From positions 1 through 37,076 of the forward strand of contig NZ_JAEQAZ010000097.1 of assembly GCF_016654115.1 (NCBI RefSeq): 37,076 bases of DNA, given 5' to 3'. Below the pieces are notes generated by a model that was not told where the DNA came from, made no database searches, and was given only the letters and a program-made list of their open reading frames with translations. Positions 24,625 through 31,950 of this stretch are shown here, in pieces; position 1 is the stretch's first letter; the number at the start of each line of letters is the position of its first letter. A program made the position numbers and the translations under genes. The stretch comes from Streptomyces sp. MBT53. Lineage in GTDB: Bacteria > Actinomycetota > Actinomycetes > Streptomycetales > Streptomycetaceae.

Positions 24625-24657
24625 ACCCTGATTCAGGGCGAGTTCGCCTATCAGGGT
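24625..24657. terminator. Hairpin after the MFS gene
   Basis: ACCCTGAT (24625-24632) pairs with ATCAGGGT (24650-24657), enclosing an inner GGCG/CGCC stem with an AGTT loop. It begins 12 nt after the MFS stop. It lacks a U-tract, so it is a probable intrinsic or stabilising structure. Confidence 0.55.
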
Positions 24658-24747
24658 GACTGCGCTAAAGATTCCTGGCGTTCGGTACGCGCCGCAGGTC
24701 ACAGTAAGTCAAGTCCTCCGCAGGGCAGGGGGGACGGGTGGTCTGCG

Positions 24748-24788
24748 GCGCGCTGCCGGAGGGGGGCAGCGCGCAAGCAGGCTTTTTT
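24748..24788 (+). terminator. Intrinsic terminator with U-tract
   Basis: GCGCGCTGCC (24748-24757) and GGCAGCGCGC (24765-24774) form a perfect 10-bp GC stem with a 7-nt loop; AAGCAGGC and then six T's (24783-24788) follow on the plus strand. It is the only textbook rho-independent terminator in the window and lies 60 bp upstream of the next start codon, so it can terminate a leader transcript rather than a gene end. Confidence 0.85.
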
Positions 24789-24848
24789 CATGCGTACGGG
24801 GGTAAGCGTCGTAGGACGGAACTGGCGTGCACCCCCAGGGAGTTGACG

Positions 24849-25100
24849 ATGACGCGCTCAGGAAACGCAACACGTACCCGGCCGGACCACGCGACGCTCG
24901 CCGTCGTCGGACTGGTCTGCGCGATCGCGGGCTTCTTCCTGGCGGGCAACCTGGGGATCGTCCTCGGCCCGATCGCGGTGATCTGCGGCTGGCTCGCCAT
25001 GGGCCGCAGGTGGGCGGGCGCCCGCCGGGTGGTGGCCCTGGTGGCCCTGGTCCTGGGCGCGATCGACACGGTGGCGGCGGTCCTATGGACGTTCTTCTGA
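24849..25100 (+). CDS. Small membrane protein, DUF4190-like
   Basis: The 83-residue protein starts MTRSGNATRTRPDHATLAVV and has two hydrophobic segments, about residues 16-50 and 58-81, joined by a basic loop (GRRWAGARR). The Gly-rich motifs GLVCAIAGFF, GNLGIVLGPIAVICGWLAMG match DUF4190-type small membrane proteins. AGGGAG lies 7 nt upstream. Its last 18 bp overlap the end of the convergent channel gene. Function unknown; a membrane-associated accessory role is possible. Confidence 0.75.
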   Translation: MTRSGNATRTRPDHATLAVVGLVCAIAGFFLAGNLGIVLGPIAVICGWLAMGRRWAGARRVVALVALVLGAIDTVAAVLWTFF

Positions 25101-25868
25101 ACCGACGGAACCGGGGCTGACCAGACTCGGCACCCCCGCTCCCTGCACCCCCGACAGCGCCGCCACCTCCGCCCGCAGCGCCCGTACTTCCTCCGTCAGC
25201 GCCTCGATGGCCTCGGTCTGCCGGCGCTCCTCCACGTCGTCCTTCTCGAACCGGGCGATGAACCAGGTGGCGATGTTCGCGGTGACGACACCGAGCAGCG
25301 CGATCCCGGACAGCATCAGCCCGACGGCGATCATCCGACCGAGACCGGTGGTCGGCGCGTGGTCCCCGTACCCCACCGTCGTCATGGTCGTGAACGACCA
25401 CCACACGGCGTCACCCAGCGTCCGGATGTTCCCGTTGGGCGAGTCCCGCTCCACGGACAGCACCGCGAGCGAGCCGAACATCAACAGCCCGACCACCGCG
25501 CCCGCGACATACGTCGTCAGCTGGATCTGCGAGGCCATCCGGGCCCGCCGCCCGACGAGTATGAGGGTCGACACCATCCGCAGCAGCCGCAGCGGCTGGA
25601 GTATCGGCAGCACGACCGCGCACAGGTCCATCCAGTGCGTCCGCACGAACCGCCGCCGGTCCCGGGACATCGCGAGCCGCATCAGATAGTCGGCGGCGAA
25701 CGCCGCCCACACCACCCACTCGACGCCCGTGCACACCGCCGTCAGCGAATGACCGGCGGTGGTGTCCACGATCGGCACGGCATAGGCCACGGCAAACGCA
25801 ACGGCAAGCGCCAGCAACGGCCGCTGAGTCCGCTGCTCCCAACGGGCTTGCGCCGATTGTTGCTTCAT
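25083..25868 (-). CDS. Voltage-gated-type potassium channel
   Basis: The 261-residue protein has about six membrane segments and a pore loop with the selectivity filter TTMTTVGYGD (TVGYGD at residues 164-169). The S4-like segment (RLLRMVSTLILVGRRAR) has few positive charges, so voltage sensing is doubtful. The C-terminus has a coiled-coil (EERRQTEAIEALTEEVRALR) that probably tetramerises the channel. It acts in the cytoplasmic membrane to conduct K+. TAACAT precedes the ATG by 6 nt, with no ribosome binding site, so the mRNA may be leaderless. Confidence 0.9.
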   Translation of the reverse strand: MKQQSAQARWEQRTQRPLLALAVAFAVAYAVPIVDTTAGHSLTAVCTGVEWVVWAAFAADYLMRLAMSRDRRRFVRTHWMDLCAVVLPILQPLRLLRMVSTLILVGRRARMASQIQLTTYVAGAVVGLLMFGSLAVLSVERDSPNGNIRTLGDAVWWSFTTMTTVGYGDHAPTTGLGRMIAVGLMLSGIALLGVVTANIATWFIARFEKDDVEERRQTEAIEALTEEVRALRAEVAALSGVQGAGVPSLVSPGSVGSEERP

Positions 25869-25901
25869 GCCCGCATGTTAGGGGGAGGGGAGACGGCCTA
25901 T

Positions 25902-25970
25902 GGGCGCCCCGAAGGGGCCGCCCTCCAGGGGCGCGGGGAACTGCGCGACCAGCCCCCACGCACCCGCAGG
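25902..25970. repeat. Dispersed Streptomyces intergenic repeat, copy 2
   Basis: GCGCCCCGAAGGGGCCGC (small hairpin) is followed by AGGGGCGCGGGGAACTGCGC and ACCAGCCCCCAC, the same composite as copies 1, 3 and 4. It lies between the divergent potassium channel and the end of aceE. It can form a strong hairpin and may terminate aceE transcription. Confidence 0.8.
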
Positions 25971-25978
25971 CAAAAAAA

Positions 25979-28711
25979 CTACGCGTCTCCTCCGGCCACA
26001 CCCGGATCGGCCGAGGCAACATCCAGCAACTGATACCGATCGATCGCCTGCTTCAACACAGACCGATCGACCTTCCCCTCCCGAGCCAACTCCGTCAGCA
26101 CAGCCACCACGATCGACTCCGCGTCGATGTGGAAGAACCGCCGAGCAGCCCCGCGCGTATCAGCGAACCCGAACCCATCAGCCCCCAACGACTGATAAGT
26201 ACCTGGCACCCACCGAGCGATCTGATCAGGAACCGACCGCATCCAGTCGGAAACCGCCACGAACGGCCCCTCCGCCCCGCTCAACTTCCGCGTGACATAA
26301 GGAACCTGCTGCTCCTCCTCGGGATGCAGCAAGTTGTGCCGCTCGACCTCGACCGCCTCGCGCCGCAGCTCGTTCCAGGAGGTCGCCGACCAGACATCGG
26401 CCCGCACGTTCCAGTCCTCGGCGAGAATCCGCTGCGCTTCCAGAGCCCACGGCACCGACACGCCCGACGCCATGATCTGCGCCGGAACCGTGCCGGAGGC
26501 ACCCCGGCTGATGCGGTGAACACCCTTGAGGATGCCCTCCACGTCCACATCGGAAGGCTCCGCCGGGTGCTGGATCGGCTCGTTGTAGACGGTGAGGTAG
26601 TAGAAGACGTCCTCACTGTCGGGGCCGTACATCCGCCGCAGCCCGTCCTGCACGATGTAGGCGATCTCGTACGAGTACGCCGGGTCGTAGGCGACACAGC
26701 CCGGGTTGGTCGAGGCCAGCAACTGCGAGTGCCCGTCCGCGTGTTGCAGGCCTTCACCGGTCAGAGTCGTACGACCCGCGGTCGCGCCCAGGACGAAACC
26801 GCGCGCCAACTGGTCGGCCATCTGCCAGAACTGGTCACCGGTGCGCTGGAAACCGAACATCGAGTAGAAGACGTAGACCGGGATGAGCGGCTCGCCGTGC
26901 GTGGCGTACGCCGAACCCGCCGCGATCAGCGAAGCCGTGCAGCCCGCCTCGGAGATGCCGTCGTGCAGCATCTGCCCGGTCGGCGACTCCTTGTACGCGA
27001 GCAGCAGATCGCGGTCCACCGACTCGTACTGCTGGCCCAGCGGGTTGTAGATCTTCGCGCTCGGGAAGAAGGAGTCCATGCCGAACGTGCGGTACTCGTC
27101 CGGTGCGATCAGCACGAACCGCTTGCCGATCTCCTTGTCCCGCATGAGGTCCTTGAGCAGCCGTACGAACGCCATGGTGGTGGCGATCGACTGCTGGCCG
27201 GAGCCCTTCTTCACACTCGCGTACGTCTTGTCCTCGGGAAGGGCCAGCGGCTTCGAGCGGACGACGCGGGTGGGGACGTAGCCGCCCAGCGCGTTGCGCC
27301 GGTCGTGCATGTACTGGATCTCCTCCGAGTTCCGGCCCGGGTGGTAGTACGGCGGCGCGCCGGACTCCAGCTCCTGGTCGGTGATCGGGAGGTGCAGGCG
27401 GTCGCGGAAGCCCTTGAGGTCGGCGACCGTCAGCTTCTTCATCTGGTGCGTGGCGTTGCGGCCCTCGAAGTTGGGGCCCAGCGTCCAGCCCTTGACCGTC
27501 TGTGCGAGCACGACGGTCGGCTGGCCCTTGTGCTCCTTGGCCGCCTCGAAGGCCGCGAACACCTTGCGGTGGTCGTGCCCGCCGCGCCCCAGGTGCAGGA
27601 TCTGGTCGTCGGTCATGTTCTCGACCATCGCGCGCAGCCGGTGGTCGTGCCCGAAGAAGTGCTCGCGGATGTACGCGCCGGTCTCCGTGGCGTACGTCTG
27701 GAACTGGCCGTCCGGCGTGGTGTTGAGCTGGTTGACCAGCACACCGTCGCGGTCCTGGGCCAGCAGCGGGTCCCAGGTGCGGTCCCAGACCAGCTTGATG
27801 ACGTTCCAGCCGGCGCCCCGGAACTGCGACTCCAGCTCCTGGATGATCTTGCCGTTGCCGCGCACCGGGCCGTCGAGCCGCTGGAGGTTGCAGTTGACGA
27901 CGAAGGTCAGGTTGTCCAGGCCCTCGCGGGCCGCGATCGACAGCTGGCCCAGCGACTCCGGCTCGTCCATCTCGCCGTCGCCGAGGAACGCCCACACGTG
28001 TGACCTGGAGGTGTCCGCGATCCCGCGCGCCTCCATGTAGCGGTTCATCCGCGCCTGGAAGATCGCGCCGAGCGGGCCGAGGCCCATGGACACGGTCGGG
28101 AACTCCCAGAAGTCCGGCATCGACCGCGGGTGCGGATACGAGGACAGCCCGTACGGGGCCTTCGACTTCTCCTGGCGGAACGCGTCGAGCTGCTGCTCGC
28201 TGAGCCGGTCCAGGAGGAACGCGCGGGCGTAGATGCCCGGCGAGGCGTGCCCCTGGAAGAAGATCTGGTCGCCGCCGTCGCCCTGGTCCTTGCCGCGGAA
28301 GAAGTGGTTGAAGCCCACGTCGTAGAGCGAGGCGGAGGAGGCGAAGGTGGCGATGTGGCCGCCGACCCCGATACCGGGACGCTGGGCCCTGGACACCATC
28401 ACCGCGGCGTTCCAGCGGGTGGCGTTCAGGATCTTGCGCTCGATCTCCTCGTTGCCGGGGAAGAACGGCTCGTCCTTGGTGGCGATGGTGTTGACGTAGT
28501 CCGTGCTGCGCATCTCGGGCACGGCCACGCGCTTCTCGCGGGCCCGCTCGATCAGCCGGAGCATCAGATAGCGGGCCCGCTCACGGCCGCGCTGGTCCAC
28601 GGCGGCGTCGAGCGAGTCGAGCCACTCCTGGGTCTCTTCGGGATCGAAGTCAGGAACCTGACTCGGAAGGCCGCCAATGATGATCGGATTGCGATCGGAT
28701 CCGGAAGCCAC
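25979..28711 (-). CDS. aceE: Pyruvate dehydrogenase E1 component, homodimeric type
   Basis: The 910-residue enzyme has the length of AceE (about 890). Its TPP-binding motif is GDGEMDEPESLGQLSIAARE followed 19 residues later by NCNLQRLDGPVRGNG. It starts MASGSDRNPIIIGGLPSQVP at GTG 28711 with GTAAGGAAC upstream. It decarboxylates pyruvate and transfers acetyl to the lipoyl domain of E2, linking glycolysis to the TCA cycle and to acetyl-CoA for fatty-acid synthesis by the nearby fab operon. No E2/E3 genes are nearby, as usual in actinobacteria. A 362-bp gap separates it from divergent DUF3052. Confidence 0.96.
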   Translation of the reverse strand: MASGSDRNPIIIGGLPSQVPDFDPEETQEWLDSLDAAVDQRGRERARYLMLRLIERAREKRVAVPEMRSTDYVNTIATKDEPFFPGNEEIERKILNATRWNAAVMVSRAQRPGIGVGGHIATFASSASLYDVGFNHFFRGKDQGDGGDQIFFQGHASPGIYARAFLLDRLSEQQLDAFRQEKSKAPYGLSSYPHPRSMPDFWEFPTVSMGLGPLGAIFQARMNRYMEARGIADTSRSHVWAFLGDGEMDEPESLGQLSIAAREGLDNLTFVVNCNLQRLDGPVRGNGKIIQELESQFRGAGWNVIKLVWDRTWDPLLAQDRDGVLVNQLNTTPDGQFQTYATETGAYIREHFFGHDHRLRAMVENMTDDQILHLGRGGHDHRKVFAAFEAAKEHKGQPTVVLAQTVKGWTLGPNFEGRNATHQMKKLTVADLKGFRDRLHLPITDQELESGAPPYYHPGRNSEEIQYMHDRRNALGGYVPTRVVRSKPLALPEDKTYASVKKGSGQQSIATTMAFVRLLKDLMRDKEIGKRFVLIAPDEYRTFGMDSFFPSAKIYNPLGQQYESVDRDLLLAYKESPTGQMLHDGISEAGCTASLIAAGSAYATHGEPLIPVYVFYSMFGFQRTGDQFWQMADQLARGFVLGATAGRTTLTGEGLQHADGHSQLLASTNPGCVAYDPAYSYEIAYIVQDGLRRMYGPDSEDVFYYLTVYNEPIQHPAEPSDVDVEGILKGVHRISRGASGTVPAQIMASGVSVPWALEAQRILAEDWNVRADVWSATSWNELRREAVEVERHNLLHPEEEQQVPYVTRKLSGAEGPFVAVSDWMRSVPDQIARWVPGTYQSLGADGFGFADTRGAARRFFHIDAESIVVAVLTELAREGKVDRSVLKQAIDRYQLLDVASADPGVAGGDA

Positions 28712-29073
28712 GCTGTTCCTTACCTGTCAGAGGGAGCTGGGTGAGGGGGCTGCACCGTTCCCCATGGTCTACCGCGGGGCGGCAATCGTCATCTCTACCG
28801 TGAGGTAACCGTGACTCGTTTAGCAAAGTCATTCGAGTCGCGTACCCTCGGAGGGTTCTCAAACGTGCAAACCGGGCAGAACGCTGTGGTGTACGTCACC
28901 AGTGGCCGCGATAGCGTGCCTGGAGTTGCGGCGACACGGCCAGGATCGTCACCGTTTCGGCGTTCCGAATCGCCGGGTACTTGCGCGATCCGGCCCGTCC
29001 GTGTGGACTACGGCCAATGCTTCGCGCACGCGCGATGCTGGACATTCATCAAGACATGATCAGGAGGCAACCC
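28712..29073. other. aceE-DUF3052 divergent control region
   Basis: No protein-coding gene is credible in this 362-bp gap. It must hold both promoters. GACTCG (28813-28818) and CGAGTC (28834-28839) form an inverted repeat with a 15-bp spacer, a possible operator for aceE. TAGCGT at 28912-28917 is a candidate -10 box for the DUF3052/ahpE direction; other possible sites are too weak to name. Confidence 0.45.
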
Positions 29074-29511
29074 GTGAGCGCGACCGCGGACCACGCGGAG
29101 GAGCGGACGAACCCTGCCGCAAGGCTGGGGTTCCAGCCCGAGCAGGTGGTCCAGGAGATCGGCTACGACGACGACGTAGACCAGGAACTCCGCGAGGCCA
29201 TTGAAGAAGTCATCGGCAGCGACCTGGTGGACGAGGACTACGACGACGTCGCCGATGCCGTGGTGCTGTGGTTCCGCGACGAGGACGGCGACCTGACCGA
29301 CGTGCTGGTGGACGCCATCTCGTACGTCGAGGAGGGCGGCTCCATCCTGCTGCTGACGCCGAAGACGGGCCGTGACGGCTACGTCGAGCCGAGCGACATC
29401 TCGGAAGCCGCCACGACCGCGGGACTCTCCGCGGCCAAGAGCGTCAGCGTGGGCAAGGACTGGAGCGGCAGCCGGCTGGTGACGCCCAAGGCGGCCAAGT
29501 CCAAGAGGTAG
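29074..29511 (+). CDS. DUF3052 domain protein
   Basis: The 145-residue acidic protein (VSATADHAEERTNPAARLGF) is a DUF3052 member, conserved beside aceE and ahpE in actinobacteria; in Mycobacterium tuberculosis, Rv2239c occupies the corresponding place. It contains AARLGFQPEQVVQEIGYDDD, LWFRDEDGDLTDVLVDAISY and SGSRLVTPKAAKSKR. Start GTG 29074 has AGGAGG 7 nt upstream. Cytoplasmic; no catalytic motif is known. It is probably expressed with the downstream peroxiredoxin or independently, as a strong terminator separates the two. Confidence 0.87.
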   Translation: MSATADHAEERTNPAARLGFQPEQVVQEIGYDDDVDQELREAIEEVIGSDLVDEDYDDVADAVVLWFRDEDGDLTDVLVDAISYVEEGGSILLLTPKTGRDGYVEPSDISEAATTAGLSAAKSVSVGKDWSGSRLVTPKAAKSKR

Positions 29512-29540
29512 TCCACGGAGGTACCTCGATCGTCGAACCC

Positions 29541-29569
29541 CGGACGGGCTGGCCACGCCAGCCCGTCCG
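29541..29569. terminator. Strong terminator between DUF3052 and ahpE
   Basis: CGGACGGGCTGGC and GCCAGCCCGTCCG form a perfect 13-bp stem with a 3-nt loop (29541-29553, 29557-29569). It lies 30 bp after the DUF3052 stop. On the plus strand no U-tract follows, but its stability makes termination likely. Confidence 0.8.
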
Positions 29570-29652
29570 TCCGCATGCCGTGATCGCTGCGTAGGGTGGT
29601 GGGCCCAGGGTGCTCTCACCCGAACAGCCCCACCGAAGGGATGCAGGACGAG

Positions 29653-30111
29653 ATGGCGATCCAGGTCGGCGACAAGGCCCCCGATTTCGAGCTCAAGGAC
29701 AACCACGGCGCCACCGTGAAGCTCTCCGACTTCCGCGGTGACAAGAACGTGGTGCTGCTCTTCTACCCCTTCGCCTTCACCGGCGTCTGCACCGGCGAAC
29801 TGTGCTCCCTGCGCGACAACCTGCCGCAGTTCACCGACCGCGACACCCAACTCCTCGCGGTCTCCAACGACTCCATCCACACCCTGCGCGTCTTCGCCGA
29901 ACAGGAGGGCCTGGAGTATCCGTTGCTCTCCGACTTCTGGCCGCACGGCAACACTTCGCGCGCGTACGGCGTCTTCGACGAGGACAAGGGGTGCGCCCTG
30001 CGCGGCACCTTCATCATCGACAAGGAGGGCGTCGTGCGCTGGACCGTCGTCAACGGGCTTCCGGACGCACGCGACCTCGGCGAGTACGTGAAGGCCCTCG
30101 ACACCCTGTGA
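29653..30111 (+). CDS. ahpE: Peroxiredoxin, AhpE type
   Basis: The 152-residue protein has a thioredoxin fold with peroxidatic Cys46 in YPFAFTGVCTGELCSLRDNL and the TxxC neighbourhood of AhpE; Rv2238c of Mycobacterium has the same length and location. It reduces hydroperoxides and peroxynitrite. Unusually for AhpE, a second Cys lies five residues later (Cys51), so a disulfide or overoxidation protection is possible. Cys at KGCALRG is another candidate resolving residue. ATG 29653 was chosen because the GGACGAG ribosome binding site precedes it; ATG 29641 is an alternative. TAGGGT at 29592-29597 may be its own -10 box. Confidence 0.9.
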   Translation: MAIQVGDKAPDFELKDNHGATVKLSDFRGDKNVVLLFYPFAFTGVCTGELCSLRDNLPQFTDRDTQLLAVSNDSIHTLRVFAEQEGLEYPLLSDFWPHGNTSRAYGVFDEDKGCALRGTFIIDKEGVVRWTVVNGLPDARDLGEYVKALDTL

Positions 30112-30139
30112 TTGTTAGGTTCCAGGGCCTGCGAGGGCC

Positions 30140-30167
30140 GGGAACCCGTCACTAGGATCGAGACGTT
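30140..30167 (+). promoter_or_regulatory. terD promoter of ECF/SigR-like pattern
   Basis: GGGAAC (30140-30145) and CGTT (30164-30167) are separated by 18 bp, matching the ECF sigma factor pattern GGAAY-N18-CGTT. The same pattern in the same register precedes the CitE-like gene at 34948. TAGGAT (30153-30158) within the spacer is a housekeeping -10 box, so the site may be dual. Start codon GTG is 58 bp beyond. Confidence 0.6.
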
Positions 30168-30224
30168 GATCCGATACCGACGCACTACGGGGCATCCCCG
30201 CCCCTGGACACCAATGGAGGACTC

Positions 30225-30800
30225 GTGGGAGTCAGCCTCAGCAAGGGCGGCAACGTTTCACTGACCAAGGAGGCCCCGGGCCTGACCGCGGTCATCGTCG
30301 GTCTGGGGTGGGACGTCCGCACCACCACCGGTACCGACTTCGACCTCGACGCCAGCGCACTGCTGCTGAACAGCGCGGGCAAGGTCGCGAGCGACGCCAA
30401 CTTCGTCTTCTTCAACAACCTCAAGAGCCCCGACGGCTCCGTCGAGCACACCGGTGACAACACCACCGGTGAGGGCGAGGGCGACGACGAGGCGATCAAG
30501 GTCAACCTGGCGGCGGTCCCGGCCGACGTCGACAAGATCACCTTCCCGGTCTCGATCTACGACGCCGAGAACCGCCAGCAGTCCTTCGGTCAGGTCCGCA
30601 ACGCGTTCATCCGCGTGGTGAACCAGGCCGGCGGCGCCGAGATCGCCCGCTACGACCTCTCCGAGGACGCCTCGACCGAGACGGCCATGGTCTTCGGCGA
30701 GCTCTACCGCAACGGCGCGGAGTGGAAGTTCCGCGCCATCGGCCAGGGCTACGCCTCGGGCCTGCGCGGCATCGCCCAGGACTTCGGCGTCAACGTCTGA
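30225..30800 (+). CDS. terD: TerD family calcium-binding stress protein 1
   Basis: The 191-residue protein is a canonical TerD. It starts at GTG 30225 (MGVSLSKGGNVSLTKEAPGL) with GGAGG 6 nt upstream. The calcium-binding acidic segments are intact: GTDFDLDASALLL, SPDGSVEHTGDNTTGEGEGD and FPVSIYDAENRQQSFGQV. TerD proteins are cytoplasmic or membrane-associated and contribute to resistance to tellurite, phage, pore-forming agents and oxidative stress; in Streptomyces they also affect morphogenesis. A 118-bp gap with a strong hairpin separates it from the next paralogue, so the two can be expressed independently. Confidence 0.95.
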   Translation: MGVSLSKGGNVSLTKEAPGLTAVIVGLGWDVRTTTGTDFDLDASALLLNSAGKVASDANFVFFNNLKSPDGSVEHTGDNTTGEGEGDDEAIKVNLAAVPADVDKITFPVSIYDAENRQQSFGQVRNAFIRVVNQAGGAEIARYDLSEDASTETAMVFGELYRNGAEWKFRAIGQGYASGLRGIAQDFGVNV

Positions 30801-30818
30801 CGTTCCAAGGCTTCACCG

Positions 30819-30851
30819 CCCGGCGCCGCACGGTCAGCGTGCGGCGCCGGG
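30819..30851. terminator. Strong hairpin between the two terD genes
   Basis: CCCGGCGCCGCAC (30819-30831) and GTGCGGCGCCGGG (30839-30851) form a perfect 13-bp stem with a 7-nt loop. A second small hairpin (CCCCTCCGGGGG) follows. It should terminate or attenuate transcription after terD 1. Confidence 0.75.
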
Positions 30852-30917
30852 GGGTTCCCCTCCGGGGGAGCGCAGGACAACTCACACAGCAGCATCGCCT
30901 CGGGGAGGACCAGCACA

Positions 30918-31493
30918 ATGGGCGTCACACTCGCCAAGGGGGGCAACGTCTCCCTGTCCAAGGCCGCACCGAACCTCACGAACGTACTGATCGGGCTCGG
31001 CTGGGACGCGCGTTCCACCACCGGAGCCGACTTCGACCTCGACGCCAGCGCACTGCTGTGCAACGGCGGCCGGGTGCTCGGGGACGAGTGGTTCATCTTC
31101 TACAACCAGCTCAAGAGCCCCGACGGCTCGGTGGAGCACACCGGCGACAACCTCACCGGTGAGGGCGAGGGCGACGACGAGTCGATCCTGGTCGACCTCT
31201 CCAAGGTCCCGGCCAACGTCGACAAGGTCGTCTTCCCGGTCTCCATCCACGACGCGGACAACCGCGGCCAGACCTTCGGCCAGGTCAGCAACGCCTTCAT
31301 CCGCGTGGTGAACCAGGCCGACGGCCAGGAACTCGCCCGCTACGACCTCTCCGAGGACGCCTCCACCGAGACGGCCATGATCTTCGGCGAGCTCTACCGC
31401 TACCAGGGCGAGTGGAAGTTCCGCGCGGTGGGACAGGGGTACGCGTCGGGACTGCGGGGCATCGCCCTAGACTTCGGGGTCAACGTTTCGTAA
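30918..31493 (+). CDS. TerD family calcium-binding stress protein 2
   Basis: This 191-residue paralogue is about 75% identical to the preceding TerD by eye, with the same acidic motifs (GADFDLDASALL, DGSVEHTGDNLTGEGEGDDE, FPVSIHDADNRGQTFG). It starts MGVTLAKGGNVSLSKAAPNL at ATG 30918 with GGGGAGGA upstream. Tandem equal-length TerD copies are common in Streptomyces and usually function together in a membrane-associated complex. Main differences are in the hydrophobic strands and linker (LLCNGGRVLGDEW instead of LLLNSAGKVASDA). Confidence 0.95.
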   Translation: MGVTLAKGGNVSLSKAAPNLTNVLIGLGWDARSTTGADFDLDASALLCNGGRVLGDEWFIFYNQLKSPDGSVEHTGDNLTGEGEGDDESILVDLSKVPANVDKVVFPVSIHDADNRGQTFGQVSNAFIRVVNQADGQELARYDLSEDASTETAMIFGELYRYQGEWKFRAVGQGYASGLRGIALDFGVNVS

Positions 31494-31530
31494 AGGGCCG
31501 CTCACTCGGGGTGGCTCGGCGACGACAAGA

Positions 31531-31572
31531 GAGAGCCACCTGCTGCGCCTGGTAACGAGGCAGGTGGCTCTC
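31531..31572. terminator. Terminator after terD 2
   Basis: GAGAGCCACCTGC (31531-31543) and GCAGGTGGCTCTC (31560-31572) form a perfect 13-bp stem with a 16-nt loop, 37 bp after the terD 2 stop. No U-tract follows. It separates terD 2 from the small membrane protein gene. Confidence 0.8.
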
Positions 31573-31612
31573 GGGAGCTCGCCGCCCTCGGAAGGACGGG
31601 AGTCCGTTCATT

Positions 31613-31801
31613 ATGCCCAGTGAACCGCAGCAGCCCGAACAGCGCCCCGCCCAGGCGATCAACGCACTCATGTACTGCGCGGCCCTGGTCGCCGGTGTCG
31701 TACTGGTCGTGGCCGGTCACGCCACACCCGTCGAGGCGTCCGGCTACGTCTCCCCGTTTCTCGTGATCTTCGAGGGGACGAAGTCGCGTTCGCACGGCTG
31801 A
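31613..31801 (+). CDS. Small putative membrane protein in the ter locus
   Basis: The 62-residue product starts MPSEPQQPEQRPAQAINALM, with one hydrophobic segment at about residues 17-39 (LMYCAALVAGVVLVVAGHA) and a second moderately hydrophobic VSPFLVIF. The N-terminal tail is Gln/Pro-rich. GGAAGGA and GGGAG lie upstream, spaced 16 and 10 nt, less than ideal. Codon third positions are GC-rich and it lies between terD 2 and the TerC-like gene, so a real small gene is reasonable. Function unknown. Confidence 0.5.
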   Translation: MPSEPQQPEQRPAQAINALMYCAALVAGVVLVVAGHATPVEASGYVSPFLVIFEGTKSRSHG

Positions 31802-31822
31802 ACCCCCAGGACCTGCGGGTTA

Positions 31823-31905
31823 CCCGACCGGTACGGGGTAGCTGTCCCGGTCGGGGCGGTCTCCATCTAGACTCAGTGCCCGACGTCAAATTTTAAGTAA
31901 AGCCG
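31823..31905 (+). promoter_or_regulatory. Control region of the DUF475/TerC-like gene
   Basis: A 9-bp stem CCCGACCGG / CCGGTCGGG (31823-31831, 31847-31855) is followed by an unusually AT-rich block near CGTCAAATTTTAAGTAAAGC (31883-31902). AT-rich spots are rare here and generally mark promoters; TAAGTA may be part of a -10 box. Which sigma factor recognises it cannot be judged. Confidence 0.35.
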
Positions 31906-31950
31906 AGTGCGGCGCGGGGGAGACCCGTACACACAGGGATTGGGTAGCCA

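Larger units (their letters stand above)
24614..24848 (+). other. MFS-DUF4190 intergenic region, structured, possible small RNA
   Basis: This 235-bp gap has no convincing gene. It contains the post-MFS hairpin, then CCGCAG and CTGCGG arms around a G-rich loop (24718-24748), then the strong U-tract terminator at 24748-24788. TAAAGAT at 24665-24671 could be a -10-like start for a short transcript of about 110 nt. A transcript ending here would be a small RNA or an attenuator for the next gene at 24849. Confidence 0.4.

Noticed and set aside
22967..24625. 552-codon minus-strand open frame opposite the MFS gene
   Set aside because: It consists of low-complexity Gly/Asp/Glu/Arg residues, mirrors the transporter codons and has no motif.
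24690..24790. 6C RNA on the minus strand
   Set aside because: Two hairpins with runs of six C's appear on that strand, but one run is partly paired and the terminal U-tract is on the plus strand. A covariance search with the 6C model would decide.
26129..28003. 624-codon plus-strand open frame opposite aceE
   Set aside because: Composition is Arg/Val/Leu-rich shadow; aceE motifs are complete on the minus strand.
28811..29059. 82-codon plus-strand open frame in the aceE-DUF3052 gap
   Set aside because: No ribosome binding site, mixed codon bias and no domain; better explained as regulatory DNA.
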